64,000 nt of DNA, taken from assembly GCF_040869045.1 (NCBI RefSeq), contig NC_090322.1:277104662-277168661 (forward strand), read 5' to 3'. The DNA is from Eurosta solidaginis (lineage: Eukaryota; Arthropoda; Insecta; Diptera; Tephritidae). How positions within the stretch are numbered: the first letter of the stretch is position 1; each line of letters starts with the position of its first letter. Shown here one piece after another: positions 1 to 12,287 of this stretch. A program made the position numbers and the translations under genes. Below the pieces are notes generated by a model, which saw only the letters and a program-made list of their open reading frames with translations, did no database searches and was not told where the DNA came from.

Positions 1-395
1 GCGCCCAAGTCTTTTGAAAAACTATTGTGTGAAATAGTTAAAACTAGGTATTTTACAGCCTTTTGCAAAATTTTATAAAAATTCTATCCATGAACTTTTT
101 ACCATGTAGCCGATTGGCGACATTGTGCGGCGGTGCAACCACAACATCAAGAAATTTAGGGACTTCTTGCATCGGCCGGGCAGCATTTGCATAGCTCAGT
201 TACACGAAAAATTTATTTTGTGCCCACAATTATTTTTAAAAAATATTTTCATTTTTCCATTAAAATTCGTCCTCAACCACAAAGTCAAGTGATAGGAAAC
301 AGATTAACTCCACGAATGTACCAACAAATAGCCGAATTGCATATCTACTTGTACATACATATGTACATATTGATATTAACAATCATTATAAATAA
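1..395. other. AT-rich intergenic sequence, no gene seen
   Basis: I see no domain match, exon structure or repeat boundary here. Short open frames are random in appearance. Confidence 0.5.
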
Positions 396-715
396 ATGCA
401 GGACGCGATAGCCTCCGAAGAGATTTTTGGCCGAGCTTCTCTTCCAAAATGCGTCGTTTTCTTTTTAATTTTTCCTACAAATTGACGGGCGGGACCTACA
501 TGTTTTATGCCTACTCCGAGAAGACTTTCATGGCCGAAGTACACTGGGAGTATTTGCCAAATCACAGCCGAGGGGCGACCCCGCTTAGCGACACTTTTCT
601 AATTGAAAAAAACCTTTTTCTAAATGTTCGATGTTGCTTTGCCCGGGGATTGAACTTATGATCCTCGGTGTGGTAGTCGGAGCACGCTACCACCACACCA
701 CGGCGGCCGCCACCC
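396..715 (-). repeat. tRNA-derived SINE
   Basis: On the minus strand the right end folds into a tRNA-like head, with a B-box-like AGTTCAATCCC and an A-box-like TGGTGTGGTGG flanked by GC-rich GGCGGCCGCC. The body running left matches, with divergence, the pieces at 5075-5205, 13436-13990 and 29583-29800. It is a Pol III-type non-autonomous retroposon. The exact parent tRNA and the family name were not determined. Confidence 0.7.
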
Positions 716-1099
716 ATCCATTATAATGACTTGAATGCAAAAACATCAAAAAGTTGCATTACATTGAATTGGCTTTGTCAGTCTGGCGATATGAATTAAT
801 GCTTCATTGTCCTTTCGGTTTTTTGGTTTCTGATTTTGGGTTCTGCTGATGGAACCAAAAAGCGTCATGTAATGGACACAATTTTTGGTCATTTAAATAT
901 TTGGCCTTTTACCTTTACATTATTCATCCTCGCCGTTATCTTTGCTGTGGCTATAGTTTTTTGTTGTTTTTTGTTACAGCTTTGTCTGCGGTTTGCCTAT
1001 TACACCGTTACACCAATACAATTCTCGCTTGCCTGTTTTTGATTCGGCCAATGGTTGTGGTTTCTCTCCATTCGGAATAAATCTCTTCGCAATACATAC

Positions 1100-1130
<31 letters not shown>

Positions 1131-1869
1131 TACAGAAGAGCAGAAGTGATTATGAAGCGAATAGAAAAAACCTTAAATAAATTTATTAAATGATCTATAC
1201 ACAATTTAAATATATCATTACATTGCAAATTTCACAATTGAAATATTTAAATGCATATACCTGTAAAATTTACATCTGGATATACAGTGTTGTGCAAGCC
1301 GAAAGCAGCAAATTGAATTCGTGAATGCGTTGGCTATATTTTGCCTGTTATAACATTCATGGAGACTATTTCAATGGAAATTAAATAGTAATTGTAAGGT
1401 AAATTATTACAAATTATTTAAGTTATGTTATGTGAGGATTTCCCACACTTCCATTCGGAGACATTTTTGTCCATAGTGAGTGCTCTCAATGAGTACCGGG
1501 TGGCGGCTCATTCATCCACCCAGATGACTTCCTAGTGGCCCACAACGAATCTCTTGCTTTCTCTGAGTGAAAGATCCAGCTTCCTAACCTCTGCCAGATT
1601 GTCGTGCCGTGCTCCCAGAAATCTGTGATGAATCGACTCTTATTTCTCCTCATCCTCACAAGAAACGGTCCAAATTTGAAAATTTTAGGAAAATGCAAAG
1701 GTTATTTTTTTGGTAAAAACTGTGGGAAATAAATAAAAATTGACAAATACTTAAAATCGCATTTAAGCATGAACCAAGATACACAAATGATTTTTGTCGT
1801 AAAAAGTTTGATCTTGTTAGCTACGTTATCAAACTGCACCTAACTCGATAGGCGCGTCGTTTCTTTTAT
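716..1869. other. Intergenic sequence, no gene seen
   Basis: AT-rich sequence with a TATG microsatellite and scattered short open frames. One 68-codon frame near 836-1042 is hydrophobic at its end but has no recognisable family and lies in low-complexity sequence, so I do not call it. Confidence 0.5.
1099..1133. repeat. (TATG)n microsatellite
   Basis: About eight tandem TATG units are visible. Confidence 0.9.
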
Positions 1870-1873
1870 ATAT

Positions 1874-2403
1874 TGTAACGAATTTACTGCAAATCCTCTT
1901 ATTTGCAACCTTCTGCTAAGTTGGAATCACTAAACTGTTGAATAAATAACTCTACTATTCAATAATGCAAAATGGCCTTTATTAAAGTTCTTCACAATAA
2001 CACTACTATTGCTCGCCAAATAGCGTCTTAAATCAAACTGATTGTCGTTCCTCTACTGTTCCCGCCTTTTATACTCTGTGATTCCTCGTTGCATACTTCT
2101 AGGCTTTTCTATTCTAGAATTTACTAGTTAGTTATCAGCTATAAAATTACTCAGCTGTAACTACAGATGCATGATTTTATAGCTTCTCTCAAACCCCATG
2201 CGTTTGTGTGTGTGAGCGACACTTGACAACCATTGCATACTTGCGGGAGTATCTCAGATTTATCATGTGGCTGTGCGTTGCTTCTCCGCTGCGTATAAGT
2301 ACATATGTGTAGACATAATGATTGAATTATTGATTATACAAGTAACTGCTTAGCATCGGCTTAGAGATGATAGTATCCCTTAGTGCTGCTAATATTCGTT
2401 ACA
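1874..2403 (-). repeat. LTR of a Ty3/Gypsy element (3' LTR, minus orientation)
   Basis: This 530-bp LTR is homologous to those at 15377-17704 and 22423-22972. It reads TGTAACGAAT at its left edge and ATTCGTTACA at its right edge, the family's terminal inverted repeat. The four bases before it are ATAT, the target preferred by this family in the window. An internal region with minus-strand pol follows directly at 2404, so this is the 3' LTR of a minus-oriented element whose 5' part is lost. Confidence 0.85.
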
Positions 2404-3620
2404 CTGCCCTTCACCTAAGTCTGATCATCCCGATCAGATAAATCTCTCGATGTAAACGCTGCCAGCCTTTCCAAATGAACCACTTTCATGTTGGTTCGTG
2501 GTTTGCCAATGGTTTGTATGCGGTACACTATATCGTTGATCCGTTTTACAACTTTGTATGGGCCTTCCCAATTACACTGCAATTTCGGGGGCAAACCTTT
2601 TTTTCGTTGTGGGTTGTATAACAGCACCAAATCTCCTTCCTGAAACACTTCCGAATTAATTGCTTTATCGTATCTGGCTTTCATTTTGTCACACATAATC
2701 TTTGCTCGTTGCCTTACCAGATCGTGTAACTCTCAGCTCTTCTTCCAAGACACCAGTGGATTTCTTGACATTTCCCTCCGCATCGGCATCTATCCCATAC
2801 TTCAAATCAGCTGGCAGTCGAAGGTTATTGCGAAAAATTACCTTTGCGGGTGTTTGGCCCGTTGTCTCATGTACTGCCGATCGGTAAGCCATCAAGAATA
2901 ATGATATGTGTGTATCCCACTCCTTATGGTACTTGTCTACTACTTTCCTTAAATGTTCCTCCAATGTTCTATTGAAACGTTCCACCACACCATCGGACTG
3001 AGGATGCAATGTAGTTGTCCGTGTTTTCGAATGCCCAACTTCTTACACATTTCTTGGAACACAGCTGATTCAAATTTCCTGCCTTGGTCAGAATGTACTC
3101 CATTGGTACACCATACCTTGTAACCCAATCGTTTGTAACCACTTCTGCTACTGTTGCCGCTTCTTGATTTGGGATTGGGTATACCTCTGGCCATTTACTG
3201 AAATAATCCATAACCACCAGTACATATTTGTTTCCGCGGTTGCTAGTAGGAAATGGACCTGCGACATCCATGGCGATCCTTTCAAATGGTGCACCCGAAA
3301 TATACTGCTTCATCTGGCCATGACTTCGTGTTTTGGGCCCTTTCGCTCTGTTGCAAACCTCGCAGTTGGCAATCCACTCGGTGACCGACTGACGGCAACC
3401 AACCCAATAGAATCTCTGCTTAATTTTCTCGAGCGTCTTCGTGGTTCCAAGATGACCTCCACTTGAACCATTATGCAGCTCGCTGAGCACGTCAGGAATC
3501 CTCTTTCTGGGAACAACTATCAGTTTCTTCTTGCATTGACCATCCTCACTCTCCCATACTCGATGAAGGCAACCGGATATCAATTCTAAACTGTTCCACT
3601 GTGCCCAATATGACCCTCTG
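2404..3620 (-). pseudogene. Ty3/Gypsy pol fragment: integrase
   Basis: The minus strand encodes an integrase in three overlapping frames. The zinc-binding region has CEVCNRAKG after an HNGSSGGH stretch. The catalytic core shows AMDVAGPFPTSNRGNKY with the first Asp, and HPQSDGVVERFNRTLEEH with the catalytic Glu. The segment that should hold the second Asp (about 3050-3100) is shifted out of frame. The C-terminal part at 2415-2696 has the NPQRKKGLPPKLQ and GPYKVVK motifs usual after Gypsy integrases. Breaks near 2690, 3000 and 3100 make it non-functional. It is closely similar to the copy at 17797-19055. Confidence 0.88.
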
Positions 3621-4390
3621 CTGACATCTCCTCTCTGTTTGGTCTTTCGTTTCGTTCGAGCCCTTGCATAACATGTGACAGATCTGTATCTTCTAGCTGA
3701 CACTTCCTTAGCTGTTCCTTGTCCCATCCATCTGTGCATGTTATAGATTATCCGGTCATCTATAATGTCTTCTTTAGCCTCGGCCTTTGAACAGTGCTTG
3801 CATTCCAAACTACATGGTATTCGTGACATTGTATCAGCATTTCCACGGGTACCTTTTCGATGCTCATTGGAAAAGTCATAGCTTTGTAGTCGCTCGATCC
3901 ACCGTGCCAATTTTCCTTCCGGATTATGGAACTGCAGAAGCCATTTCAACGCTGCGTGATCTGTCCTGACGCGGAATCGATGGCCGTAGAGGTATTTGTG
4001 AAAATTTTAATGCACAATGCCAACAGCTCTCTCCGTGTAACGCAATATTTCCTCTCTGGTTTTCCAATCGAACGGCTGTAATATGCAACTACCTTCTCCT
4101 GTCCATCGACCAGTTGTGATAAAACGCCTCCTATAACATATCCGCTCGCATCTGTATCTAGAATAAACGTTGCTCCTGGAATTGGATATTCCAACATTGG
4201 GGCAATGCACAAACGCTCTTTCAATGTTTGGAAAGCTACTTCTTGCTCCTTCTTCCATTCAAAAGCTTTTTTTTTCTTGTTAGCTCGTGGAGGCTATGGG
4301 CTACGCTGGCAAAATTTGGTACAAATCGGCGGTAACATGTACACAGCCCAAGGAAACTTCTCAATTCATGCGGATTCTGTGGTCTTGGCC
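3621..4390 (-). pseudogene. Ty3/Gypsy pol fragment: RNase H and end of RT
   Basis: ATFILDTDASGYVIGGVLSQ marks the start of a Gypsy RNase H. HELRSFLGLCTCYRRFVPNFA marks the end of the RT thumb region. Frames change near 3950 and 4240. Similarity to the second Gypsy copy (19131-19700) stops close to 4390, within TTCTGTGGTCTTGGCC, where LINE-type sequence begins. Protease, gag and the RT palm are absent, so the element is truncated. Confidence 0.8.
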
Positions 4391-4980
4391 CATACTGCGC
4401 CAGACCGTTGGTGCAACAGTGCAATGACCTGTGCTAACACACCCGTTCTCACTACAGACATCCTTGAGAATAAAGCTAGTTCTTTTTCTATCCAAACGTG
4501 GCTATAAGGACCCTGAGACCTCGCAACCATCCGTTGCCATAGTCGCATAATCCACGATTTCTCTCAGGACATTACCCAGTGGTCTCGCTTATGTCCATTT
4601 CAGAGATTTTCCTGGCCATCTCATGTGCAAGTTCATTTCCTTTAATATTGCTGTGGCCCGGAACCCAGCAAAGGGAAACATTTATGTGCCTTATGGATGA
4701 CAGAGAAGCTCAACACCTCCGCACGATATCCAACTTTATCATGCTGGATTTTAATGCCTTAAAGTAGCCTGGATGTCGACAAAGATCGTTACATCAATAT
4801 GTAAGGCTGTAATATCCTGGCGCAATCTGCCTCTCTCTATAGCATAGAACTCTGCCTGGAAGACACTGCATGAGTTACGAGGTCGGTACGGTTAATTTAC
4901 CCTCAGATGTTTTGAATACATTCCAGCTCCAGTCCCCTTTTAGATTTTCGAGTAGTGTGTGTATATTGTAATTCCCCTAC
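4391..4980 (-). pseudogene. Non-LTR retrotransposon RNase H fragment (I/R1/LOA-like)
   Basis: Minus-strand translation gives SCSVFQAEFYAIE and then VSLCWVPGHSNIKGNELAHE, the paired motifs of LINE-encoded RNase H domains. Frames are broken by stops, for example near 4763. The domain is followed directly by the broken edge of the Gypsy fragment, so two unrelated dead elements are joined at about 4390. Assignment to a named clade is not possible by eye. Confidence 0.72.
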
Positions 4981-5074
4981 CACGGCCTAGACTTTTCTCC
5001 TATGCTCTCTTGAGGGATATCTTATGTTCTGCACCTGGAATTCGAAAACCGCCGTTATATTTATATATAAATTG

Positions 5075-5205
5075 GCGTCTTATAAATCCATAGAGATTTA
5101 GGACGAGCTTCTCATCCAATTTACCCTACTTTTCAATTTCTCCAACAATTCGATGGGCCGGAATCTACATGATTAATGCCGAGTCCGAACGGCTATCGCG
5201 AGAGC
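5075..5205 (-). repeat. SINE fragment
   Basis: Diverged from the body of the SINE at 396-715: the shared order is GAGCTTCTC, then a TTTTCAATTTCTCC-like stretch, then TACATG and GCCGAGTCCG. The tRNA-like head is missing. Confidence 0.6.
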
Positions 5206-5760
5206 AGAAACCTTTCAAATAATTTATAGTAACTTCGACTTAAAGAAACTGAACTGGGAAAAAACGTAATAACGATATTCTTGAGTATGTTTAAAACTTA
5301 AAAACTTATTTCAGTTACAAGATTAGGCATGATATTAGAGAAAACTGGTTTCTCAGCTCCTCTGTAAAGATTGATTACCTTCACCCAATTTGTTGATAGA
5401 CGGTTTTTCAAGGGCATCGACGAAATAATCATTATGATACCAATTTTTGTTCGTATTGTAACGAATGTTAGCAGCACTGAGCGATGCTATCCTCTCTAAA
5501 CGATGCTAAGCAGTGACGTCAATTCACATCGATAATTCAATCATTATGTATCTATATAAACGAAACAATAATTGCGTCTACATATATGTACCATGTACGT
5601 ATACGAGCAGCGGAGAATCAATACACAAACACATGCATATATCTTATCTGAGTTCTCACAAGAGAGAGCAATAATTTGTGCACGTAGTTGTGGCTGGCGA
5701 TTATGTAGCCGAAACTAACTAGTAACTTCTGGAAATAGAAGAGCCTAGACTAACGTAAAC

Positions 5761-5768
5761 TATAAAAG
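5761..5768 (+). promoter_or_regulatory. TATA box of the solo LTR
   Basis: TATAAAAG lies about 30 bases upstream of ATTCAGTTTG, an insect initiator-like sequence. The equivalent TATAAAAG is kept in the solo LTR at 24649-24656. Confidence 0.65.
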
Positions 5769-5933
5769 CGGCACAGGCGAGTAAAAAGTTATTCAGTTTG
5801 AGTTGAGCAATCAATCAGTTATTGATTAAGCACGCGATCTGGCGGCCAATAGTAGAGTTCAATTTGAGTTATCAATCAGTTTGGTTATTAAGCCAGCGAG
5901 TAGCAAAGTATAAGTGTCATTGTGAAGTACTTT

Positions 5934-5939
5934 AATAAA
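5934..5939 (+). promoter_or_regulatory. Poly(A) signal of the solo LTR
   Basis: AATAAA sits downstream of the TATA/initiator pair. The same signal is found in every LTR of this family in the window, for example 24750-24755. Confidence 0.6.
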
Positions 5940-6289
5940 GGCCATTTTTCCATTATCCAATATTGGAGTTATTTATTCAACAGTTTAGTGATTCGAACTT
6001 AGCAGAGGATTGAAAATAAGAGGATTTGCAAGTAAAATTCGTTACAGTATTGTGGTACTGAAAAGTTTGTGGATAGATTAACGAAAAATTATACTCTAGT
6101 AGCATACCATAAACATATTGCAAATTTCGTTAAGGCCAGGCCTTGAACAATACTTCTGATTTCAACATGATATTAAACATACAATAAACAAGTAAGGAAG
6201 GCTAAGTTCGGGTTTAACCGAACATTACATACTCAGTTGAGAGCTGTGGAGACAAAGTAAGGGAAAATCACCATGTTGTAAAAAGAACC

Positions 6290-9200
6290 TAGGGTAACCC
6301 TGGAATGTGTTTCTATGACATGTGTATCAAATGGAAGGTAGTAAGGAGTACTTTAAGAGGAAGTGGGCCATAGTTCTATAGATGGACGCCATTTAGGGAT
6401 ATCGCCATAAAGGCGGACCAGGCCTGACTCTAGAATTTGTTTGTACGATATGGGTATCAAATGAAAGGTGTTAATGAGTATTTTAAAAGGGAGTGGGCCT
6501 TAGTTCTATAGGTGGACGCCTTTTCGAGATATCGCCATAAAGGTGGACCAGGGGCGACTCTAGAATTTGTTTGTACGATATGGGTATCAAATGAAAGGTG
6601 TTAATGAGTATTTTAAAAGGGATTGGGCCTTAGTTCTATAGGTGGACGCCTTTTCGAGATATCGCCATAAAGGTGGGCCAGGGGTGACTCTAGAATTTGT
6701 TTGTACGATATGGGTATCAAATGAAAGGTGTTAATGAGTATTTTAAAAGGGAGTGGGCCTTAGTTCTATATGTGGATGCCTTTTCGAGATATCGCCATAA
6801 AGATGGACCAGGGGTGACTCTAGAATTTGTTTGTACGATATGAGTATCAAATGAAAGGTGTTAATGAGTATTTTGAGAGGGCGTGGGCATTAGTTATATA
6901 GGTGGACGCCTTTTCGAGATATCGCCATAAAGGTGGACCAGGGGGGACTCTAGAATTTGTTTGTACGATATGGGTATCAAATGAAAGGTGTTAATGAGTA
7001 TTTTAAAAGGGCGTGGGGCTTAGTTCTATAGGTGGACGCCTTTTCGAGATATCGCCATAAAGGTGGACCAGGGGCGACTCTAGAATTTGTTTGTACGATA
7101 TGGGTATCAAATGAAAGGTGTTAATGAGTATTTTAAGAGGGATTGGGCCTTAGTTCTATAGGTGGACGCCTTTTCGAGATATCGCCATAAAGGTGGGCCA
7201 GGGGTGACTCTAGAATTTGTTTGTACGATATGGGTATCAAATGAAAGGTGTTAATGAGTATTTTAAAAGGGAGTGGGCCTTAGTTCTATAGGTGGACGCC
7301 TTTTCGAGATATCGCCATAAAGATGGACCAGGGGTGACTCTAGAATTTGTTTGTACGATATGAGTATCAAATGAAAGGTGTTAATGAGTATTTTGAGAGG
7401 GCGTGGGCATTAGTGCTATAGGTGGACGCCTTTTCGAGATATCGCCATAAAGGTGGACCAGGGGCGACTCTAGAATTTGTTTGTACGATATGGGTATCAA
7501 ATGAAAGGTGTTAATGAGTATTTTAAAAGGGCGTGGGCCTTAGTTCTATAGGTGGACGCCTTTTCGAGATATCGCCATAAAGGTGGGCCAGGGGTGACTC
7601 TAGAATTTGTTTGTACGATATGGGTATCAAATGAAAGGTGTTAATGAGTATTTTAAAAGGGAGTGGGCCTTAGTTCTATAGGTGGACGCCTTTTCGAGAT
7701 ATCGCCATAAAGATGGACCAGGGGTGACTCTAGAATTTGTTTGTACGATATGAGTATCAAATGAAAGGTGTTAATGAGTATTTTGAGAGGGCGTGGGCAT
7801 TAGTGCTATAGGCGGACGCCTTTTCGAGATATCGCCATAAAGGTGGACCAGGGGCGACTCTAGAATTTGTTTGTACGATATGGGTATCAAATGAAAGGTG
7901 TTAATGAGTATTTTAAGAGGGATTGGGCCTTAGTTCTATAGGTGGACGCCTTTTCGAGATATCGCCATAAAGGTGGGCCAGGGGTGACTCTAGAATTTGT
8001 TTGTACGATATGGGTATCAAATGAAAGGTGTTAATGAGTATTTTAAAAGGGAGTGGGCCTTAGCTCTATAGGTGGACGCCTTTTCGAGATATCGCCATAA
8101 AGATGGACCAGGGGTGACTCTAGAATTTGTTTTTACGATATGAGTATCAAATGAAAGGTGTTAATGAGTATTTTGAGAGGGCGTGGGCATTAGTGCTATA
8201 GGTGGACGCCTTTTCGAGATATCGCCATAAAGGTGGACCAGGGGCGACTCTAGAATTTGTTTGTACGATATGGGTATCAAATGAAAGGTGTTAATGAGTA
8301 TTTTAAAAGGGAGTGGGCCTTAGTTCTATAGGTGGACGCCTTTTCGAGATATCGCCATAAAGATGGACCAGGGGTGACTCTAGAATTTGTTTGTACGATA
8401 TGAGTATCAAATGAAAGGTGTTAATGAGTATTTTGAGAGGGCGTGGGCATTAGTGCTATAGGTGGACGCCTTTTCGAGATATCGCCATAAAGATGGACCA
8501 GGGGTGACTCTAGAATTTGTTTGTACGATATGAGTATCAAATGAAAGGTGTTAATGAGTATTTTGAGAGGGCGTGGGCATTAGTGCTATAGGTGGACGCC
8601 TTTTCGAGATATCGCCATAAAGATGGACCAGGGGTGACTCTAGAATTTGTTTGTACGATATGAGTATCAAATGAAAGGTGTTAATGAGTATTTTGAGAGG
8701 GCGTGGGCATTAGTGCTATAGGTGGACGCCTTTTCGAGATATCGCCATAAAGGTGGACCAGGGGTGACTCTAGAATTTGTTTGTACGATATGAGTATCAA
8801 ATGAAAGGTGTTAATGAGTATTTTGAGAGGGCGTGGGCATTAGTGCTATAGGTGGACGCCTTTTCGAGATATCGCCATAAAGATGGACCAGGGGTGACTC
8901 TAGAATTTGTTTGTACGATATGAGTATCAAATGAAAGGTGTTAATGAGTATTTTGAGAGGGCGTGGGCATTAGTGCTATAGGTGGACGCCTTTTCGAGAT
9001 ATCGCCATAAAGGTGGACCAGGGGCGACTCTAGAATTTGTTTGTACGATATGGGTATCAAATGAAAGGTGTTAATGAGTATTTTAAAAGGGAGTGGGCCT
9101 TAGTTCTATAGGTGGACGCCTTTTCGAGATATCGCCATAAAGATGGACCAGGGGTGACTCTAGAATTTGTTTGTACGATATGAGTATCAAATGAAAGGTG

Positions 9201-12200
9201 TTAATGAGTATTTTGAGAGGGCGTGGGCATTAGTGCTATAGGTGGACGCCTTTTCGAGATATCGCCATAAAGGTGGACCAGGGGCGACTCTAGAATTTGT
9301 TTGTACGATATGGGTATCAAATGAAAGGTGTTAATGAGTATTTTAAAAGGGCGTGGGCCTTAGTTCTATAGGTGGACGCCTTTTCGAGATATCGCCATAA
9401 AGGTGGGCCAGGGGTGACTCTAGAATTTGTTTGTACGATATGGGTATCAAATGAAAGGTGTTAATGAGTATTTTAAAAGGGAGTGGGCCTTAGTTCTATA
9501 GGTGGACGCCTTTTCGAGATATCGCCATAAAGATGGACCAGGGGTGACTCTAGAATTTGTTTGTACGATATGAGTATCAAATGAAAGGTGTTAATGAGTA
9601 TTTTGAGAGGGCGTGGGCATTAGTGCTATAGGTGGACGCCTTTTCGAGATATCGCCATAAAGGTGGACCAGGGGCGACTCTAGAATTTGTTTGTACGATA
9701 TGGGTATCAAATGAAAGGTGTTAATGAGTATTTTAAGAGGGATTGGGCCTTAGTTCTATAGGTGGACGCCTTTTCGAGATATCGCCATAAAGGTGGGCCA
9801 GGGGTGACTCTAGAATTTGTTTGTACGATATGGGTATCAAATGAAAGGTGTTAATGAGTATTTTAAAAGGGAGTGGGCCTTAGTTCTATAGGTGGATGCC
9901 TTTTCGAGATATCGCCATAAAGATGGACCAGGGGTGACTCTAGAATTTGTTTGTACGATATGAGTATCAAATGAAAGGTGTTAATGAGTATTTTGAGAGG
10001 GCGTGGGCATTAGTGCTATAGGTGGACGCCTTTTCGAGATATCGCCATAAAGGTGGACCAGGGGCGACTCTAGAATTTGTTTGTACGATATGGGTATCAA
10101 ATGAAAGGTGTTAATGAGTATTTTAAAAGGGAGTGGGCCTTAGTTCTATAGGTGGACGCCTTTTCGAGATATCGCCATAAAGATGGACCAGGGGTGACTC
10201 TAGAATTTGTTTGTACGATATGAGTATCAAATGAAAGGTGTTAATGAGTATTTTGAGAGGGCGTGGGCATTAGTGCTATAGGTGGACGCCTTTTCGAGAT
10301 ATCGCCATAAAGGTGGACCAGGGGCGACTCTAGAATTTGTTTGTACGATATGGGTATCAAATGAAAGGTGTTAATGAGTATTTTAAAAGGGAGTGGGCCT
10401 TAGTTCTATAGGTGGACGCCTTTTCGAGATATCGCCATAAAGATGGACCAGGGGTGACTCTAGAATTTGTTTGTACGATATGAGTATCAAATGAAAGGTG
10501 TTAATGAGTATTTTGAGAGGGCGTGGGCATTAGTGCTATAGGTGGACGCCTTTTCGAGATATCGCCATAAAGGTGGACCAGGGGCGACTCTAGAATTTGT
10601 TTGTACGATATGGGTATCAAATGAAAGGTGTTAATGAGTATTTTAAGAGGGATTGGGCCTTAGTTCTATAGGTGGACGCCTTTTCGAGATATCGCCATAA
10701 AGGTGGGCCAGGGGTGACTCTAGAATTTGTTTGTACGATATGGGTATCAAATGAAAGGTGTTAATGAGTATTTTAAAAGGGAGTGGGCCTTAGTTCTATA
10801 GGTGGACGCCTTTTCGAGATATCGCCATAAAGATGGACCAGGGGTGACTCTAGAATTTGTTTGTACGATATGAGTATCAAATGAAAGGTGTTAATGAGTA
10901 TTTTGAGAGGGCGTGGGCATTAGTGCTATAGGTGGACGCCTTTTCGAGATATCGCCATAAAGATGGACCAGGGGTGACTCTAGAATTTGTTTGTACGATA
11001 TGAGTATCAAATGAAAGGTGTTAATGAGTATTTTGAGAGGGCGTGGGCATTAGTGCTATAGGTGGACGCCTTTTCGAGATATCGCCATAAAGGTGGACCA
11101 GGGGTGACTCTAGAATTTGTTTGTACGATATGGGTATCAAATGAAAGGTGCTAATGAGTATTTTAAAAGGGATTGGGCCTTAGTTCTATAGGTGGACGCC
11201 TTTTCGAGATATCGCCATAAAGGTGGGCCAGGGGTGACTCTAGAATTTGTTTGTACGATATGGGTATCAAATGAAAGGTGTTAATGAGTATTTTAAAAGG
11301 GAGTGGGCCTTAGTTCTATATGTGGATGCCTTTTCGAGATATCGCCCTAAAGATGGACCAGGGGTGACTCTAGAATTTGTTTGTACGATATGAGTATCAA
11401 ATGACAGGTGTTAATGAGTATTTTAAGAGGGCGTGGGCCTTAGTTCTATATTTGGATTCCTTTTAGAGATATCGCCATAAAGGTGGACCAGGGGTGACTC
11501 TAGAATTTGTTTGTACTATGTGGGTATCAAATGAAAGGTGTTAATGAGTATTTTAAAAGGGCGTGGGCCTTAGTTCTATAGGTGGACGCCTTTTCGAGAT
11601 ATCGCCATAAAGGTGGACCAGGCGTGACTCTAGAATTTGTTTGTACAATATGGGTATCAAACGAAAGGTGTTAATAAGTGTTTTAAAAGGGAGTGGGCCT
11701 TAGTTCTATGGGTGGACGGACACCTTTTCGGGATATCGCCATAAACGTGGACCAGGGGTGACTCTAGAATGCGTTTGTACAATATGGGTATCAAATGAAA
11801 GGTGTTAATGAGTATTTTAAAAGGGCGTAGGCCTTAGTTCTATAGGTGGACGCCTTTTCGAGATATCGCCATAAAGGTGGACCAGGGGTGACTCTAGAAT
11901 TTGTTTGTACAATATGGGTATCAAACGAAAGGTGTTAATAAGTGTTTTAAAAGGGAGTGGGCCTTAGTTCTATGGGTGGACGCCTTTTCGGGATATCGCC
12001 ATAAACGTGGACCAGGGGTGACTCTAGAAGTTGTTTGTACGATATGGGTATCAAATGAAAGGTGTTAATGATTATTTTAAAAGGGCGTGGGCCTTAGTTC
12101 TATAGGTGGACGCCTTTTCGAGATATCGCCATAAAGGTGGACCAGGGGTGCCTCTAGTATGTGTTTGTACGATATGGGTATCAAATTAAAGGTATTAATG

Positions 12201-12287
12201 AGGGTTTTAAAAGGGAGTCGCCCTTAGTTGTATATGTGAAGGCCTTTTCGAGATATCGACCAAAATGTGGACCAGGGTGATCCAGAA
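6290..12287 (+). repeat. 130-bp tandem satellite, about 46 units, with higher-order structure
   Basis: The motif ACTCTAGAATTTGTTTGTAC recurs every 130 bp. Across most of the array the units fall into three subtypes. Type A has GATTGGGCCT or GCGTGGGCCT and ends AGGTGGGCCA. Type B has GAGTGGGCCT and ends AGATGGACCA. Type C has GAGTATCAA, GCGTGGGCATTAGTGC and usually ends AGGTGGACCA. They often cycle A-B-C, giving a 390-bp higher-order repeat (for example 7071-7460, 7461-7850, 7851-8240). Other stretches alternate B and C or run as C only (8371-9020). The first unit and the last several are diverged; the core is nearly uniform. Confidence 0.95.

Larger units (their letters stand above)
5457..6046 (+). 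repeat. Solo LTR of the Gypsy family, plus orientation
   Basis: It begins TGTAACGAAT and ends ATTCGTTACA. The flanks GTAT (5453-5456) and GTAT (6047-6050) form a 4-bp TSD. No internal region adjoins it, so it is a solo LTR left by LTR-LTR recombination. The sequence carries a TATA box, an initiator-like TCAGTTTG and an AATAAA signal in the correct order for a plus-oriented LTR. Confidence 0.9.

Noticed and set aside
635..715. Possible functional tRNA gene
   Set aside because: The A and B boxes are degenerate and the sequence continues into a SINE body shared with other loci.
836..1042. 68-codon frame with a hydrophobic C-terminal half
   Set aside because: There is no family signature, it sits in AT-rich sequence, and overlapping frames on the other strand look equally random.
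6290..12287. Possible CRISPR-like array, because of regular repeats
   Set aside because: The whole 130-bp unit is repeated with no unique spacers, in an insect genome context; it is a satellite.
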